Shown here piece after piece: positions 22,850 through 29,183 of a stretch of DNA of 29,183 nucleotides. The notes under the pieces are model-generated. The model did no database searches, was not told where the DNA came from, and saw only the letters and a program-made list of their open reading frames with translations. The translations under genes and the position numbers were made by a program. The stretch comes from Bacteroidota bacterium (lineage in GTDB: Bacteria; Bacteroidota; Bacteroidia; Sphingobacteriales; Sphingobacteriaceae): positions 1-29,183 of the forward strand of contig JABDEQ010000026.1 of NCBI GenBank assembly GCA_013286985.1, read 5' to 3'. The stretch's first letter is position 1. Each line of letters starts with the position of its first letter.

Positions 22850-23278
22850 ATGGAAAGAAAAGAGTTTATTAAAACCTGCGGATTTGCCTGCCTTGGCGGA
22901 ACCTTAATGGGTGCTATTTTAGAGGGCTGCGGCAGCAGTAAAATAATTACTGCCAATATTGATCATTCTGATATGGTAGTGCCCGCGATGGCTTTTCAGG
23001 ATAATGGCTCTTTCAAGAAACATGTGGTAGTACAAAACCCGGCATTGAAGTATCCTATCTGCGTATATCGTTTTTCTGAAACACAATACACTGCTTTGTT
23101 AATGCGGTGTACACATCAGGGCGCCGAATTGCAGGTATTTGGCGACAGGTTGGAATGCCCTGCCCACGGCAGCCAGTTCAGCAACACCGGCCAGGTAAAA
23201 AACGGCCCCGCTGATGCCAATTTGCGGACTTTTCCGGTAACCATTAAAAACGACCAACTCTTAATATCACTTAAATGA
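22850..23278 (+). CDS. Rieske [2Fe-2S] protein, predicted lipoprotein
   Basis: A 142-residue Rieske-fold electron carrier. Ligand motifs are Cys87-x-His89 (CTHQGAEL) and Cys103-x-x-His106 (CPAHGSQF). The N-terminus MERKEFIKTCGFACLGGTLMGAILEGC looks like a Tat-type signal with one arginine replaced (RKEFIK) and ends in LEGC, so Cys27 is a likely lipid anchor. The cofactor is held in the periplasm or facing outward. The gene starts 6 nt after the di-haem gene, and its TGA overlaps the ATG of the barrel gene by 4 nt (ATGA at 23275-23278). It probably passes electrons to or from the di-haem protein. A dioxygenase ferredoxin is less likely because of the lipoprotein signal. Confidence 0.92.
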   Translation: MERKEFIKTCGFACLGGTLMGAILEGCGSSKIITANIDHSDMVVPAMAFQDNGSFKKHVVVQNPALKYPICVYRFSETQYTALLMRCTHQGAELQVFGDRLECPAHGSQFSNTGQVKNGPADANLRTFPVTIKNDQLLISLK

Positions 23279-24552
23279 AATTAACTTTACAAGCATTTGC
23301 ATTTACCATAATACTACTATGCAGCCGCGGTGCGTTTGCACAAATTGATAGTACATTGCTTAATACGCCGGCTAAAACCGATACCAGCAAGCATAGCCTC
23401 AATATGGATGCTATTTATAACCGTCCATTCCTGAAGCTTGGAAAATCACCGGTATCTATAGGCGGTTATGTAGAGTCGGATGTACTTTATACCAATACTT
23501 CGGGCATTACCAATGGCAGCCAGTTTCAATTCAGAAGATTCAGCCTTTTTGTGGCTTCAACTATTTCAAAGCATGTTAAATTTCTATCCGAAATTGAATA
23601 TGAAAATGATCCTACCGGAGATCCGGGGGAATCAGCAGGCGGAACATTCGGTATAGAGTATGCAGCGCTTGATATTGAGTTTAACCCGCTGTTAAACTTG
23701 CGTGGAGGTTTAATTTTGAACCCTATCGGTTCTTTTAACCAAAATCACGATGGTCCGAAATATGAATTTACCGACAGGCCAATAGCCATGACACAAATGC
23801 TGCCCGATACATGGTCAAATACGGGCTTTGGTTTATATGGTAAACATTACACCAATCACTGGATGTTTGGCTACGAATTTTATGTAACCGGCGGCTTTGA
23901 CGATGCCATTATCGATAATAGCCAGGGTAAAACATTTTTACCTGCTGCAAACGCCAGTACTTCACGCCTAACATCAAGCGCAAGTGGTGAACCATTGTAC
24001 ACCGGTAAACTATCATTTGGAAATGACCAGATAGGACAGTTGGGCTTATCATACATGGGTGGCGTCTACAATACCTGGCGTATTGAAGGTGCGCAAGTTG
24101 ATGATAAAAGAAGCGTAAATATTTTTGATGTCGACTTTAATACTACTATTCCAAAGCTTCATACAGCTATAACTACTGAATGGGCCTGGGTATTTGTTGA
24201 TCTGCCGCCAGATTATACTCCTGAATATTCACACAGGCAATATGGCGGCTATATTGATATTGTACAGCCTATCATCCATGGTCATATGTTAGATTGGGAT
24301 AATGCTATCGTTAACCTGGCAGTAAGGGGTGAATATGTTGACTGGAACGAAGGTAACTTTGCTGCCACCGGACAACGTATGTATAATGATGTTTGGAGCA
24401 TTATGCCGGCAATAAGTTTCAGGCCCACACCTTTAACCGTATTGCGGTTAAACTACCGTATCCAAAATGCACGGGACATTACCGGTAACACAATAGGTGC
24501 CGCCATAGGCCCAACACGTGGGTTAAGTTTCGGAATTTCGACCTACTTTTAA
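23275..24552 (+). CDS. Outer-membrane beta-barrel, porin-like
   Basis: A 425-residue outer-membrane barrel. A signal peptide (MKLTLQAFAFTIILLCSRGAFA, cut near AFA-QI) is followed by alternating strands: SIGGYVESDVLY, QFQFRRFSLFVASTISKHVKFLSEIEYE, AALDIEFNPLLNLRGGLILNPIG, WMFGYEFYVTGGFD, and the end RGLSFGISTYF with the final aromatic needed for barrel insertion. It resembles phosphate-selective porin or OprO-like channels, but the ligand cannot be called. The start overlaps the Rieske stop, so it is translationally coupled. It may let a substrate of the di-haem enzyme pass, or hold a partner at the outer membrane. A strong terminator follows. Confidence 0.82.
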   Translation: MKLTLQAFAFTIILLCSRGAFAQIDSTLLNTPAKTDTSKHSLNMDAIYNRPFLKLGKSPVSIGGYVESDVLYTNTSGITNGSQFQFRRFSLFVASTISKHVKFLSEIEYENDPTGDPGESAGGTFGIEYAALDIEFNPLLNLRGGLILNPIGSFNQNHDGPKYEFTDRPIAMTQMLPDTWSNTGFGLYGKHYTNHWMFGYEFYVTGGFDDAIIDNSQGKTFLPAANASTSRLTSSASGEPLYTGKLSFGNDQIGQLGLSYMGGVYNTWRIEGAQVDDKRSVNIFDVDFNTTIPKLHTAITTEWAWVFVDLPPDYTPEYSHRQYGGYIDIVQPIIHGHMLDWDNAIVNLAVRGEYVDWNEGNFAATGQRMYNDVWSIMPAISFRPTPLTVLRLNYRIQNARDITGNTIGAAIGPTRGLSFGISTYF

Positions 24553-24567
24553 AAACACACTTCAAAG

Positions 24568-24603
24568 AAAAGTATCAATATTGTTAACATTATTGATACT
24601 TTT
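24568..24603 (+). terminator. Strong hairpin terminator after the barrel gene
   Basis: AAAAGTATCAATA (24568-24580) pairs perfectly with TATTGATACTTTT (24591-24603), with a 10-nt loop that itself contains TGTTAACA. A run of A before and T after the stem suits termination on both strands. It begins 15 bp after the stop at 24552. Confidence 0.75.
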
Positions 24604-24668
24604 CATCTTTTGTTCATATTAATTGTGTTTTTTAGCATCTTTAAAAAAACAAACTGTAATTTTTAGCG

Positions 24669-25865
24669 ATGCGATTCCCCTGGCTCATCCTGGCATTTAT
24701 CTTTCTTCCATTTATAACACTGGCTCAAGATGGTATTATTACCGGTAAGGTTGTACAAGAAGGTACCACCAAGCCTATACCCCGGGCAAGTGTTTTTTTA
24801 GGTAACTCGTCTGTTGGTTCTGCCACCGGCGAAGACGGTACCTTTACCCTCAGCGGTGTTAGGCTGGGACAATACACCCTTGTTGTTAAGATATTAGGAT
24901 ACGAAGATTATACTAAAACCGTTTTGGTAGGGCGCGAACCCATCAGGCTGAATATTGAAATGGTACAAAAGCCAATGATGCTACGCGAAGTGGTGATTTC
25001 ATCGGAGGCCGACTGGCGGAAAAACTACGAAGCTTTCAGAAAAGAATTTATCGGCGTGGATCAGAACGCCAAGTATTGTACAATAATGAATCCGCGCATT
25101 CTTAACCTTACTTATAATCAAACAAAACAACTGTTACATGCCGATGCAGATGAATTTTTGATTGTTGAAAATAAGGCGTTGGGATACAGAATAAAATTTC
25201 TGTTGAATGATTTTAATATTGACAAAATATCGGGGATAATTTCACGGTCGGGGCAAAGAGTTTTTGAGGAATTGCCCGGAACAGAGGCACAAAAGAAACT
25301 TTGGCATCAAAGGCGCGAAGAAGCGTATTACGGTTCTGCAATGCACTTTTACAGATCACTGTACAACGATACTTATAAACAACAAGGTTTTATTGTTTAT
25401 AGATTTAGGAGAACGCTTAATCCTTTAAGACCATCGGACGATGTAATAAGACAGAAGTATAAAATGTTCAGAGAGTTAAAAAGAGTAGACTCGGCAAATT
25501 ATTATGCAACTTTAAGCACCTACTCAAAATATGCTAATGAAAGTTTGATGCAACCGCCGTTAGATCAATTTGAAATACTGACTACGTATTCTCCAGGCAT
25601 TTTTTCCCTTCATTTTACCAATTACTTGTATATCGTTTACACAAAAAAAATAGACGATACTCCTGACAGAGACTTATATCGCCCAATTACTCAGGCAAAT
25701 TATGCAGTAAGTGTGCTAACAGCAACTGCTCCGTTTGCACTGTTTGATATGAACGGTATTATGCTGCAAGATCCCCCTTTAACAGAGGGTGCCTGGGCCC
25801 GAAACAGGCTTTCGGACGAATTGCCGGTTGACTATGTACCAGATCATGCACCAGATCAGAGGTAG
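24669..25865 (+). CDS. Exported protein with carboxypeptidase-regulatory-like domain
   Basis: A 398-residue protein with signal peptide MRFPWLILAFIFLPFITLAQ (cut after LAQ). Residues 22-105 form a CarboxypepD_reg-like (PF13715) beta-sandwich: GIITGKVVQEGTTKPIPRASVFLGNSSVGSATGEDGTFTLSGV and YTLVVKILGYEDY. This domain usually heads TonB-dependent receptors, but no plug or barrel follows; the remaining 290 residues are a soluble, charged region (MMLREVVISSEADWRKNYEAFRKEF) of the type common in exported Bacteroidota proteins of unknown role. It lies downstream of a terminator, so it has its own promoter, and upstream of ccmC by 134 bp. Confidence 0.82.
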   Translation: MRFPWLILAFIFLPFITLAQDGIITGKVVQEGTTKPIPRASVFLGNSSVGSATGEDGTFTLSGVRLGQYTLVVKILGYEDYTKTVLVGREPIRLNIEMVQKPMMLREVVISSEADWRKNYEAFRKEFIGVDQNAKYCTIMNPRILNLTYNQTKQLLHADADEFLIVENKALGYRIKFLLNDFNIDKISGIISRSGQRVFEELPGTEAQKKLWHQRREEAYYGSAMHFYRSLYNDTYKQQGFIVYRFRRTLNPLRPSDDVIRQKYKMFRELKRVDSANYYATLSTYSKYANESLMQPPLDQFEILTTYSPGIFSLHFTNYLYIVYTKKIDDTPDRDLYRPITQANYAVSVLTATAPFALFDMNGIMLQDPPLTEGAWARNRLSDELPVDYVPDHAPDQR

Positions 25866-25977
25866 GAGCGTTTATTTGTTTACAAGTTAGTTGGCTCACT
25901 GTATTTTTTTAACTGCATGCGCCTTGTTTTGTAACTAATCAACCTCATCAACCATTCACTTAATCAACTAAAACCAC

Positions 25978-25985
25978 TACCTTTG
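25978..25985 (+). promoter_or_regulatory. -7 box upstream of ccmC
   Basis: TACCTTTG is an exact TAnnTTTG match, 14 nt before the ATG at 26000. This gap gives a short leader. No -33 TTTG at proper distance was seen; the nearest is about 46 bp away. Confidence 0.45.
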
Positions 25986-25999
25986 CCTGCGTAAATAAT

Positions 26000-26674
26000 A
26001 TGAAATTTATATATCAAACATGGTGGAAGGTGCTAACAGTATTGGTTATTCTTTACACCTTAATAGCAGGCTTTTTATTTGAGGTACCTACGTTACCCAT
26101 ACTACACGAAACGATAAGAAACGTATACTTCCACGTACCCATGTGGATGGCTATGTTTACAGTTTTTGGCATCTCAGTTTTTTACAGCATAAAATATTTA
26201 AATACCGGTAAAGAGGAGTATGACCTTATAGTTGTTGAGTGCGTAAATACCGGGATGTTTTTTTATATTTTAGGATTGGTAACCGGTATGATGTGGGCTA
26301 AATATACCTGGGGCGAGTTTTGGAGCAACGACCCTAAACAGAACAGCGCAGCGGTCGCGTTTTTACTTTATTGCGCTTACGCGGTTTTGCGTAATTCTAT
26401 TGATGAAGAGCAAAAACGCGCCAAAATATCTGCCATCTATAACATTTTCGCGTTTCCCGTTATGGTAGTACTCATTATGGTTTTACCCAGGATGACCGAT
26501 TCGCTGCACCCGGGTAACGGCGGTAACCCTGCTTTTGGAAAGCTTGATATGGACAATAGCATGCGGGTGGTTTTATATCCTGCCTTTATTGCCTGGAGTG
26601 CACTAGCCGTTTGGATAGCATCGCTGCGTTATCGCATCCGCTTAATAGAGTATAAAAAGAACGAAATAAATTAA
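26000..26674 (+). CDS. ccmC: CcmC/CcsA-type cytochrome c biogenesis haem protein
   Basis: A 224-residue membrane protein of the haem-handling family with about six helices. The tryptophan-rich WWD segment is WAKYTWGEFWSNDPKQN, and haem-ligating His are seen in RNVYFHVPMW and TDSLHPGNGG, as in CcmC. It loads haem on CcmE with CcmB and CcmD. A ccmD-family gene follows after 11 nt. Upstream of it, ccmB lies on the far side of the di-haem operon. The shorter length and flanking HisP motifs favour CcmC over CcmF; Bacteroidota annotations often call it CcsA. Confidence 0.9.
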   Translation: MKFIYQTWWKVLTVLVILYTLIAGFLFEVPTLPILHETIRNVYFHVPMWMAMFTVFGISVFYSIKYLNTGKEEYDLIVVECVNTGMFFYILGLVTGMMWAKYTWGEFWSNDPKQNSAAVAFLLYCAYAVLRNSIDEEQKRAKISAIYNIFAFPVMVVLIMVLPRMTDSLHPGNGGNPAFGKLDMDNSMRVVLYPAFIAWSALAVWIASLRYRIRLIEYKKNEIN

Positions 26675-26685
26675 CACGAATTAAT

Positions 26686-26895
26686 ATGAAGAAAATATCT
26701 CTTTTGGCACTTTTGCTGTTGAGTTTTGCCGGTGCTTTTGCGCAGCAGGGTCAAACAGTTGAAATGGCCGATACACTGCGCAGCTCCGGAAAAATATATG
26801 TGGTTATAGCTGTTATTGTGATAATTTTTGTGGGCTTATCGGTTTATTTGTTCTCTATTGACAGAAGATTAAAAAAAATCGAAAAGGAAAAATAG
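26686..26895 (+). CDS. CcmD family protein
   Basis: A 69-residue small membrane protein. It has an N-terminal hydrophobic segment MKKISLLALLLLSFAGAFAQ, which may be a signal peptide, and one membrane helix IYVVIAVIVIIFVGLSVYLFSI followed by a basic tail DRRLKKIEKEK. This helix-plus-basic-tail layout is that of Bacteroidota CcmD, which helps release haem-loaded CcmE from CcmABC. It follows ccmC by 11 nt, so the pair is cotranscribed. Next comes gdhA, after a 153-bp gap. Confidence 0.75.
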   Translation: MKKISLLALLLLSFAGAFAQQGQTVEMADTLRSSGKIYVVIAVIVIIFVGLSVYLFSIDRRLKKIEKEK

Positions 26896-26907
26896 TTCAA
26901 AAAATAG

Positions 26908-26924
26908 GTTTAAACCATTTAAAC
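26908..26924. repeat. Perfect short inverted repeat upstream of gdhA
   Basis: GTTTAAA (26908-26914) and TTTAAAC (26918-26924) are perfect 7-bp arms around CCA, 13 bp after the ccmD-like stop and well upstream of the gdhA -7 box. It could be an operator, or just A/T-rich spacer sequence. Confidence 0.3.
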
Positions 26925-26971
26925 ATACATCTGAGTGTAAGATTAGTGAAACGGCGGGTATCTGTTAATAA

Positions 26972-26979
26972 TATATTTG
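26972..26979 (+). promoter_or_regulatory. Candidate -7 box of gdhA
   Basis: TATATTTG fits TAnnTTTG and lies about 70 nt before the ATG at 27049, leaving a leader of some 60 nt. A second, weaker CAACTTTG sits nearer, at 27000-27007. Neither has a clear -33 TTTG. Confidence 0.35.
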
Positions 26980-27048
26980 CGAATATGATAAAAAAAGTAT
27001 CAACTTTGGGCACTTTTTTAACGATTTAATAATTATTCAATAAAATTT

Positions 27049-28485
27049 ATGGCTACTATGAATCCGGCCGCTGATCAGGATACTCACTTTTTTGGTGATG
27101 TATGCAAGAATTTTGATTATGCAGCTCAGTTTACCAAACATGAAGCTGGCCTGTTAGACCAGATAAAATCATGCAATAGTGTTTACCGTTTTCGTTTCCC
27201 TATCCGCAGGGCAAATGGCTTCGAAGTGATTGATGCATGGCGTGTAGAGCACTCTCAGCACCAGTCGCCAACTAAAGGTGGTATCCGTTACAGCGAGATG
27301 GTTAATGAGGATGAAGTGATGGCACTTGCTGCACTGATGACCTACAAATGCGCTATTGTAAATGTACCTTTCGGTGGTGCTAAAGGGGGTATCAAAATCA
27401 ACCCTAAAAACTACACTGTACAGGAGCTTGAAAATATTACCCGCCGTTACACGGTTGAATTAATAAAGAAAAACTTTATTGGCCCCAGTATTGACGTACC
27501 TGCCCCTGACTATGGATCGGGCGAGCGCGAAATGAGCTGGATTGCTGATACCTATGCTACTATGAATCCAGGTCAACTGGATGCTATGGGGGCGGTTACC
27601 GGTAAGCCAATTGCACTGCATGGTATTGCTGGTCGTCGTGAAGCTACAGGCAGGGGAGTGGCGATTGCTATCCGCGAATGTGTAAGCGTTGGCGAGGATA
27701 TGCAAAAGATAGGCTTACTGCCAGGTATATCAGGAAAAAAAGTTATTGTACAGGGTTTGGGTAATGTGGGTTATCATTCGGCCCGTTTCCTGGCTGAGTT
27801 TGGTGCATTGGTAGTTGGTCTTTGTGAGTTTGAAGGTGCTATTTATAACGAGGATGGGCTTGATGTTGAAGCAGTGTTTCAACACCGCAAAGAAACCGGC
27901 TCAATTTTAGGTTATGCAGGTGCAAAAAAAGAGTTCAAAAACTCACATGATGGTTTAGAACAACCTTGCGATATATTGGTGCCGGCGGCCCTGGAAAATC
28001 AGATTACCGAAGCCAACGTTAAAAATATAAAAGCAAAAATTATTGCCGAAGGCGCAAACGGTCCAACTTCTCCTGAAGCAGAAGCTATTTTCTACAAAAA
28101 TGGCGGCATGATCATTCCTGATATGTATGCCAATGCGGGCGGTGTAACCGTGTCATACTTTGAATGGTTAAAAAACCTTTCGCACGTAGCATTTGGCCGT
28201 ATGAACAGACGCTTTGAAGAAAACACCAACCTTAACCTGGTAAACATGGTTGAAGGTATTACCGGCGTAGCCTTAACTCCGCTACAACGTTCAACAATTA
28301 TTAAAGGAGCATCAGAATTAGAACTGGTAAATTCCGGATTGGAAGATACCATGATCCGTTCATACCACGAGATACGTGAAATTTATATCAACAATCCTAA
28401 AATTGATACCCTGCGTAGTGCTGCAATGGTAGGAGCGATAAACAAAATTGCAATCTCTTACCAAAATCTTGGTATTTGGCCGTGA
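27049..28485 (+). CDS. gdhA: Glutamate dehydrogenase family (Glu/Leu/Phe/Val)
   Basis: A 478-residue NAD(P)-dependent dehydrogenase that interconverts glutamate and 2-oxoglutarate plus ammonia, linking nitrogen and carbon metabolism in the cytoplasm. Seen: KGGIRYSE, Lys100 and Lys112 in the substrate-binding PFGGAKGGI motif, the catalytic DVPAPDYG segment (about 148-155), the dinucleotide fold [18 protein letters not shown], and [11 protein letters not shown]. Length fits the hexameric type. Leu or Phe dehydrogenase is less likely because of the full GDH motif set. It lies between ccmD and ccmE and has its own strong terminator, so it is an independent gene in the ccm region. Confidence 0.93.
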   Translation: MATMNPAADQDTHFFGDVCKNFDYAAQFTKHEAGLLDQIKSCNSVYRFRFPIRRANGFEVIDAWRVEHSQHQSPTKGGIRYSEMVNEDEVMALAALMTYKCAIVNVPFGGAKGGIKINPKNYTVQELENITRRYTVELIKKNFIGPSIDVPAPDYGSGEREMSWIADTYATMNPGQLDAMGAVTGKPIALHGIAGRREATGRGVAIAIRECVSVGEDMQKIGLLPGISGKKVIVQGLGNVGYHSARFLAEFGALVVGLCEFEGAIYNEDGLDVEAVFQHRKETGSILGYAGAKKEFKNSHDGLEQPCDILVPAALENQITEANVKNIKAKIIAEGANGPTSPEAEAIFYKNGGMIIPDMYANAGGVTVSYFEWLKNLSHVAFGRMNRRFEENTNLNLVNMVEGITGVALTPLQRSTIIKGASELELVNSGLEDTMIRSYHEIREIYINNPKIDTLRSAAMVGAINKIAISYQNLGIWP

Positions 28486-28495
28486 TTTGATTTCG

Positions 28496-28751
28496 AAAGT
28501 CGGAATGTCGATTGCGGAATGAAAAATTTATTTACGGGCTTCTTTCCAATTGGAAAGAAGCTTTTTTGCTTTGCCTATAATAAATCCGCAATCGAACTTC
28601 CGAATTTAAAATCATTCCGCATTCAAACTTCTGCAATTCACCTTTAAAATCATTTCGCAATCGGCATTTCGACTTCCGCCTTTGATTCATTCCGCATTCA
28701 AAATTCCGAATTAAATCATTCCGCAATCGGCGTTCCGACTTCCGCATTTAA
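28496..28751. repeat. Degenerate repeat cluster flanking the gdhA terminator
   Basis: Before the terminator lies one inverted unit (28496-28521, reading AAAGTCGGAATGTCG). After it, about five direct, degenerate units start near 28584, 28611, 28649, 28686 and 28715, with shared parts ATCATTCCGCAATCG and ATTCCGACTTCCG. The units at 28651-28678 and 28717-28744 match the inverse of the first. Their length varies from 27 to 37 bp. They fill the gap to ccmE and have no credible coding capacity. Confidence 0.6.
28538..28567 (+). terminator. Strong intrinsic terminator of gdhA
   Basis: GCTTCTTTCC (28538-28547) and GGAAAGAAGC (28552-28561) form a perfect 10-bp stem around AATT, followed by six T (28562-28567). 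It begins 52 bp after the stop and should work well on its own. Confidence 0.92.
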
Positions 28752-28808
28752 GAATAGTTCTAAATAAGATTAATGTCTTGTAATAAACATTATTCGATTA
28801 ACGTTTTG

Positions 28809-28816
28809 TATTTTTG
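28809..28816 (+). promoter_or_regulatory. -7 box upstream of ccmE
   Basis: TATTTTTG fits TAnnTTTG and precedes the ATG at 28846 by 29 nt. No -33 element at a normal distance is clear; a TTG lies at 28778-28780. Confidence 0.45.
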
Positions 28817-28845
28817 CAATCCGAAGTATAAGAGTTAAACCGCAG

Positions 28846-29183
28846 ATGAAAAAGAGTTCGATATTAGGTCTTGTTGTTATTGCCATTGCAATTGCCGTTA
28901 TTATTTCTGTGATTTCAAAATCAAGCAGTTACAGTACATTTAATGATGCTAAAGGTGTGGAGAGTGAACTAAGCATTGTTGGTCACCTGGATAAGCAAAA
29001 AGAATTGTATTACGATGCAGTAAAGGACGCTAATTATTTTTCGTTTTACATGAAAGATAAAAAGGGACAGGAATGCAAGGTTGTTTTTACCGGCACTAAA
29101 CCACAGGATTTTGAGAAATCAGAACAAATTGTATTAACCGGACAAATGGTTGGCAACGAATTTCATGCTTCTAAAATACTGAT
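28846..29183 (+). CDS. ccmE: Cytochrome c maturation protein CcmE, 5' part
   Basis: The N-terminal 112 residues of the periplasmic haem chaperone CcmE; the gene runs off the window. It has a short cytoplasmic start MKKSSILG, one membrane helix (LVVIAIAIAVIISVI), then the beta-barrel domain with ELSIVGHLDKQKELYYDA, FSFYMKDKKGQECKVVFTGTKPQDFE and IVLTGQMVGNEFHASKIL, the last being the conserved core strand. The haem-binding His or, in variants, Cys lies beyond the end, so it cannot be checked. It takes haem from CcmC (26000-26674) and passes it to the lyase. Confidence 0.92.
   Translation, partial: MKKSSILGLVVIAIAIAVIISVISKSSSYSTFNDAKGVESELSIVGHLDKQKELYYDAVKDANYFSFYMKDKKGQECKVVFTGTKPQDFEKSEQIVLTGQMVGNEFHASKIL

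Noticed and set aside
28532..28747. Minus-strand reading frame of 71 residues between gdhA and ccmE
   Set aside because: Its sequence is the translation of the degenerate repeat units and the terminator (recurring FECGM and RLRND strings). It is repeat-derived, not a gene.
1..29183. tRNA, rRNA, CRISPR, integrase or insertion-sequence signatures
   Set aside because: Looked for in all spacers by eye. No clover-leaf candidates, no regular spaced repeats, and no transposase-like coding sequence were seen.

Overview
The window comes from a Bacteroidota chromosome, most likely Sphingobacteriaceae (Mucilaginibacter/Pedobacter-like). The clues are a GldC homologue, Bacteroidota-type -7 boxes (TAnnTTTG) just before several genes, a CcmD-family gene beside ccmC, a Bacteroidota-type dihydroorotase, and moderate GC with short A/T-rich spacers. 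I see no phage, integrase, transposase, CRISPR array, tRNA or rRNA. It looks like a core chromosomal segment with housekeeping, stress and envelope genes.

Layout. 1-1111 is the 3' part of a GH20 beta-hexosaminidase with an odd His-rich tail. A REP-like palindrome and a hairpin separate it from dihydroorotase (1362-2696). 2782-5020 is a minus-strand group: a YafY/WYL regulator, a truncated EVE-domain remnant, an AHSA1/SRPBCC protein and a GyrI-like effector-binding protein. A DUF2007/zinc-ribbon gene diverges from it. 5597-7434 holds a Tat-exported glycosylasparaginase followed by cutC. 7445-12320 is a patchwork of small genes: a SAM methyltransferase, two VOC proteins, an unknown protein, ferritin, a short unknown, a 46-residue membrane peptide too short for usual callers, an alpha/beta esterase and an SGNH hydrolase. 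12321-12751 has no gene but is full of nested inverted repeats around a perfect 30-bp palindrome. 12752-15220 encodes a DEAD-box helicase, a small membrane protein, gldC and another membrane protein.

15331-20184 is a compact signalling operon: a 1147-residue hybrid histidine kinase (CHASE3-GAF-coiled coil-HisKA-HATPase-three receivers), then stand-alone CheR and CheB catalytic domains with overlapping or nearly touching ends. No chemoreceptor, CheA or CheW is present. An ogt gene converges on it.

20805-29183 is a cytochrome c maturation region: ccmB, ccmC, ccmD and the start of ccmE. It is interrupted by an operon for a di-haem oxidoreductase lipoprotein, a Rieske lipoprotein and an outer-membrane barrel (21611-24552), by a carboxypeptidase-regulatory-domain protein, and by glutamate dehydrogenase. 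The di-haem protein needs haem attachment, so its place inside the ccm locus makes sense.

The most interesting items are the kinase-CheR-CheB module, the di-haem/Rieske/barrel operon with a candidate operator, the repeated placement of -7 boxes 4-5 nt before start codons (implying leaderless or near-leaderless mRNAs), and the nested palindromic element at 12381-12708.
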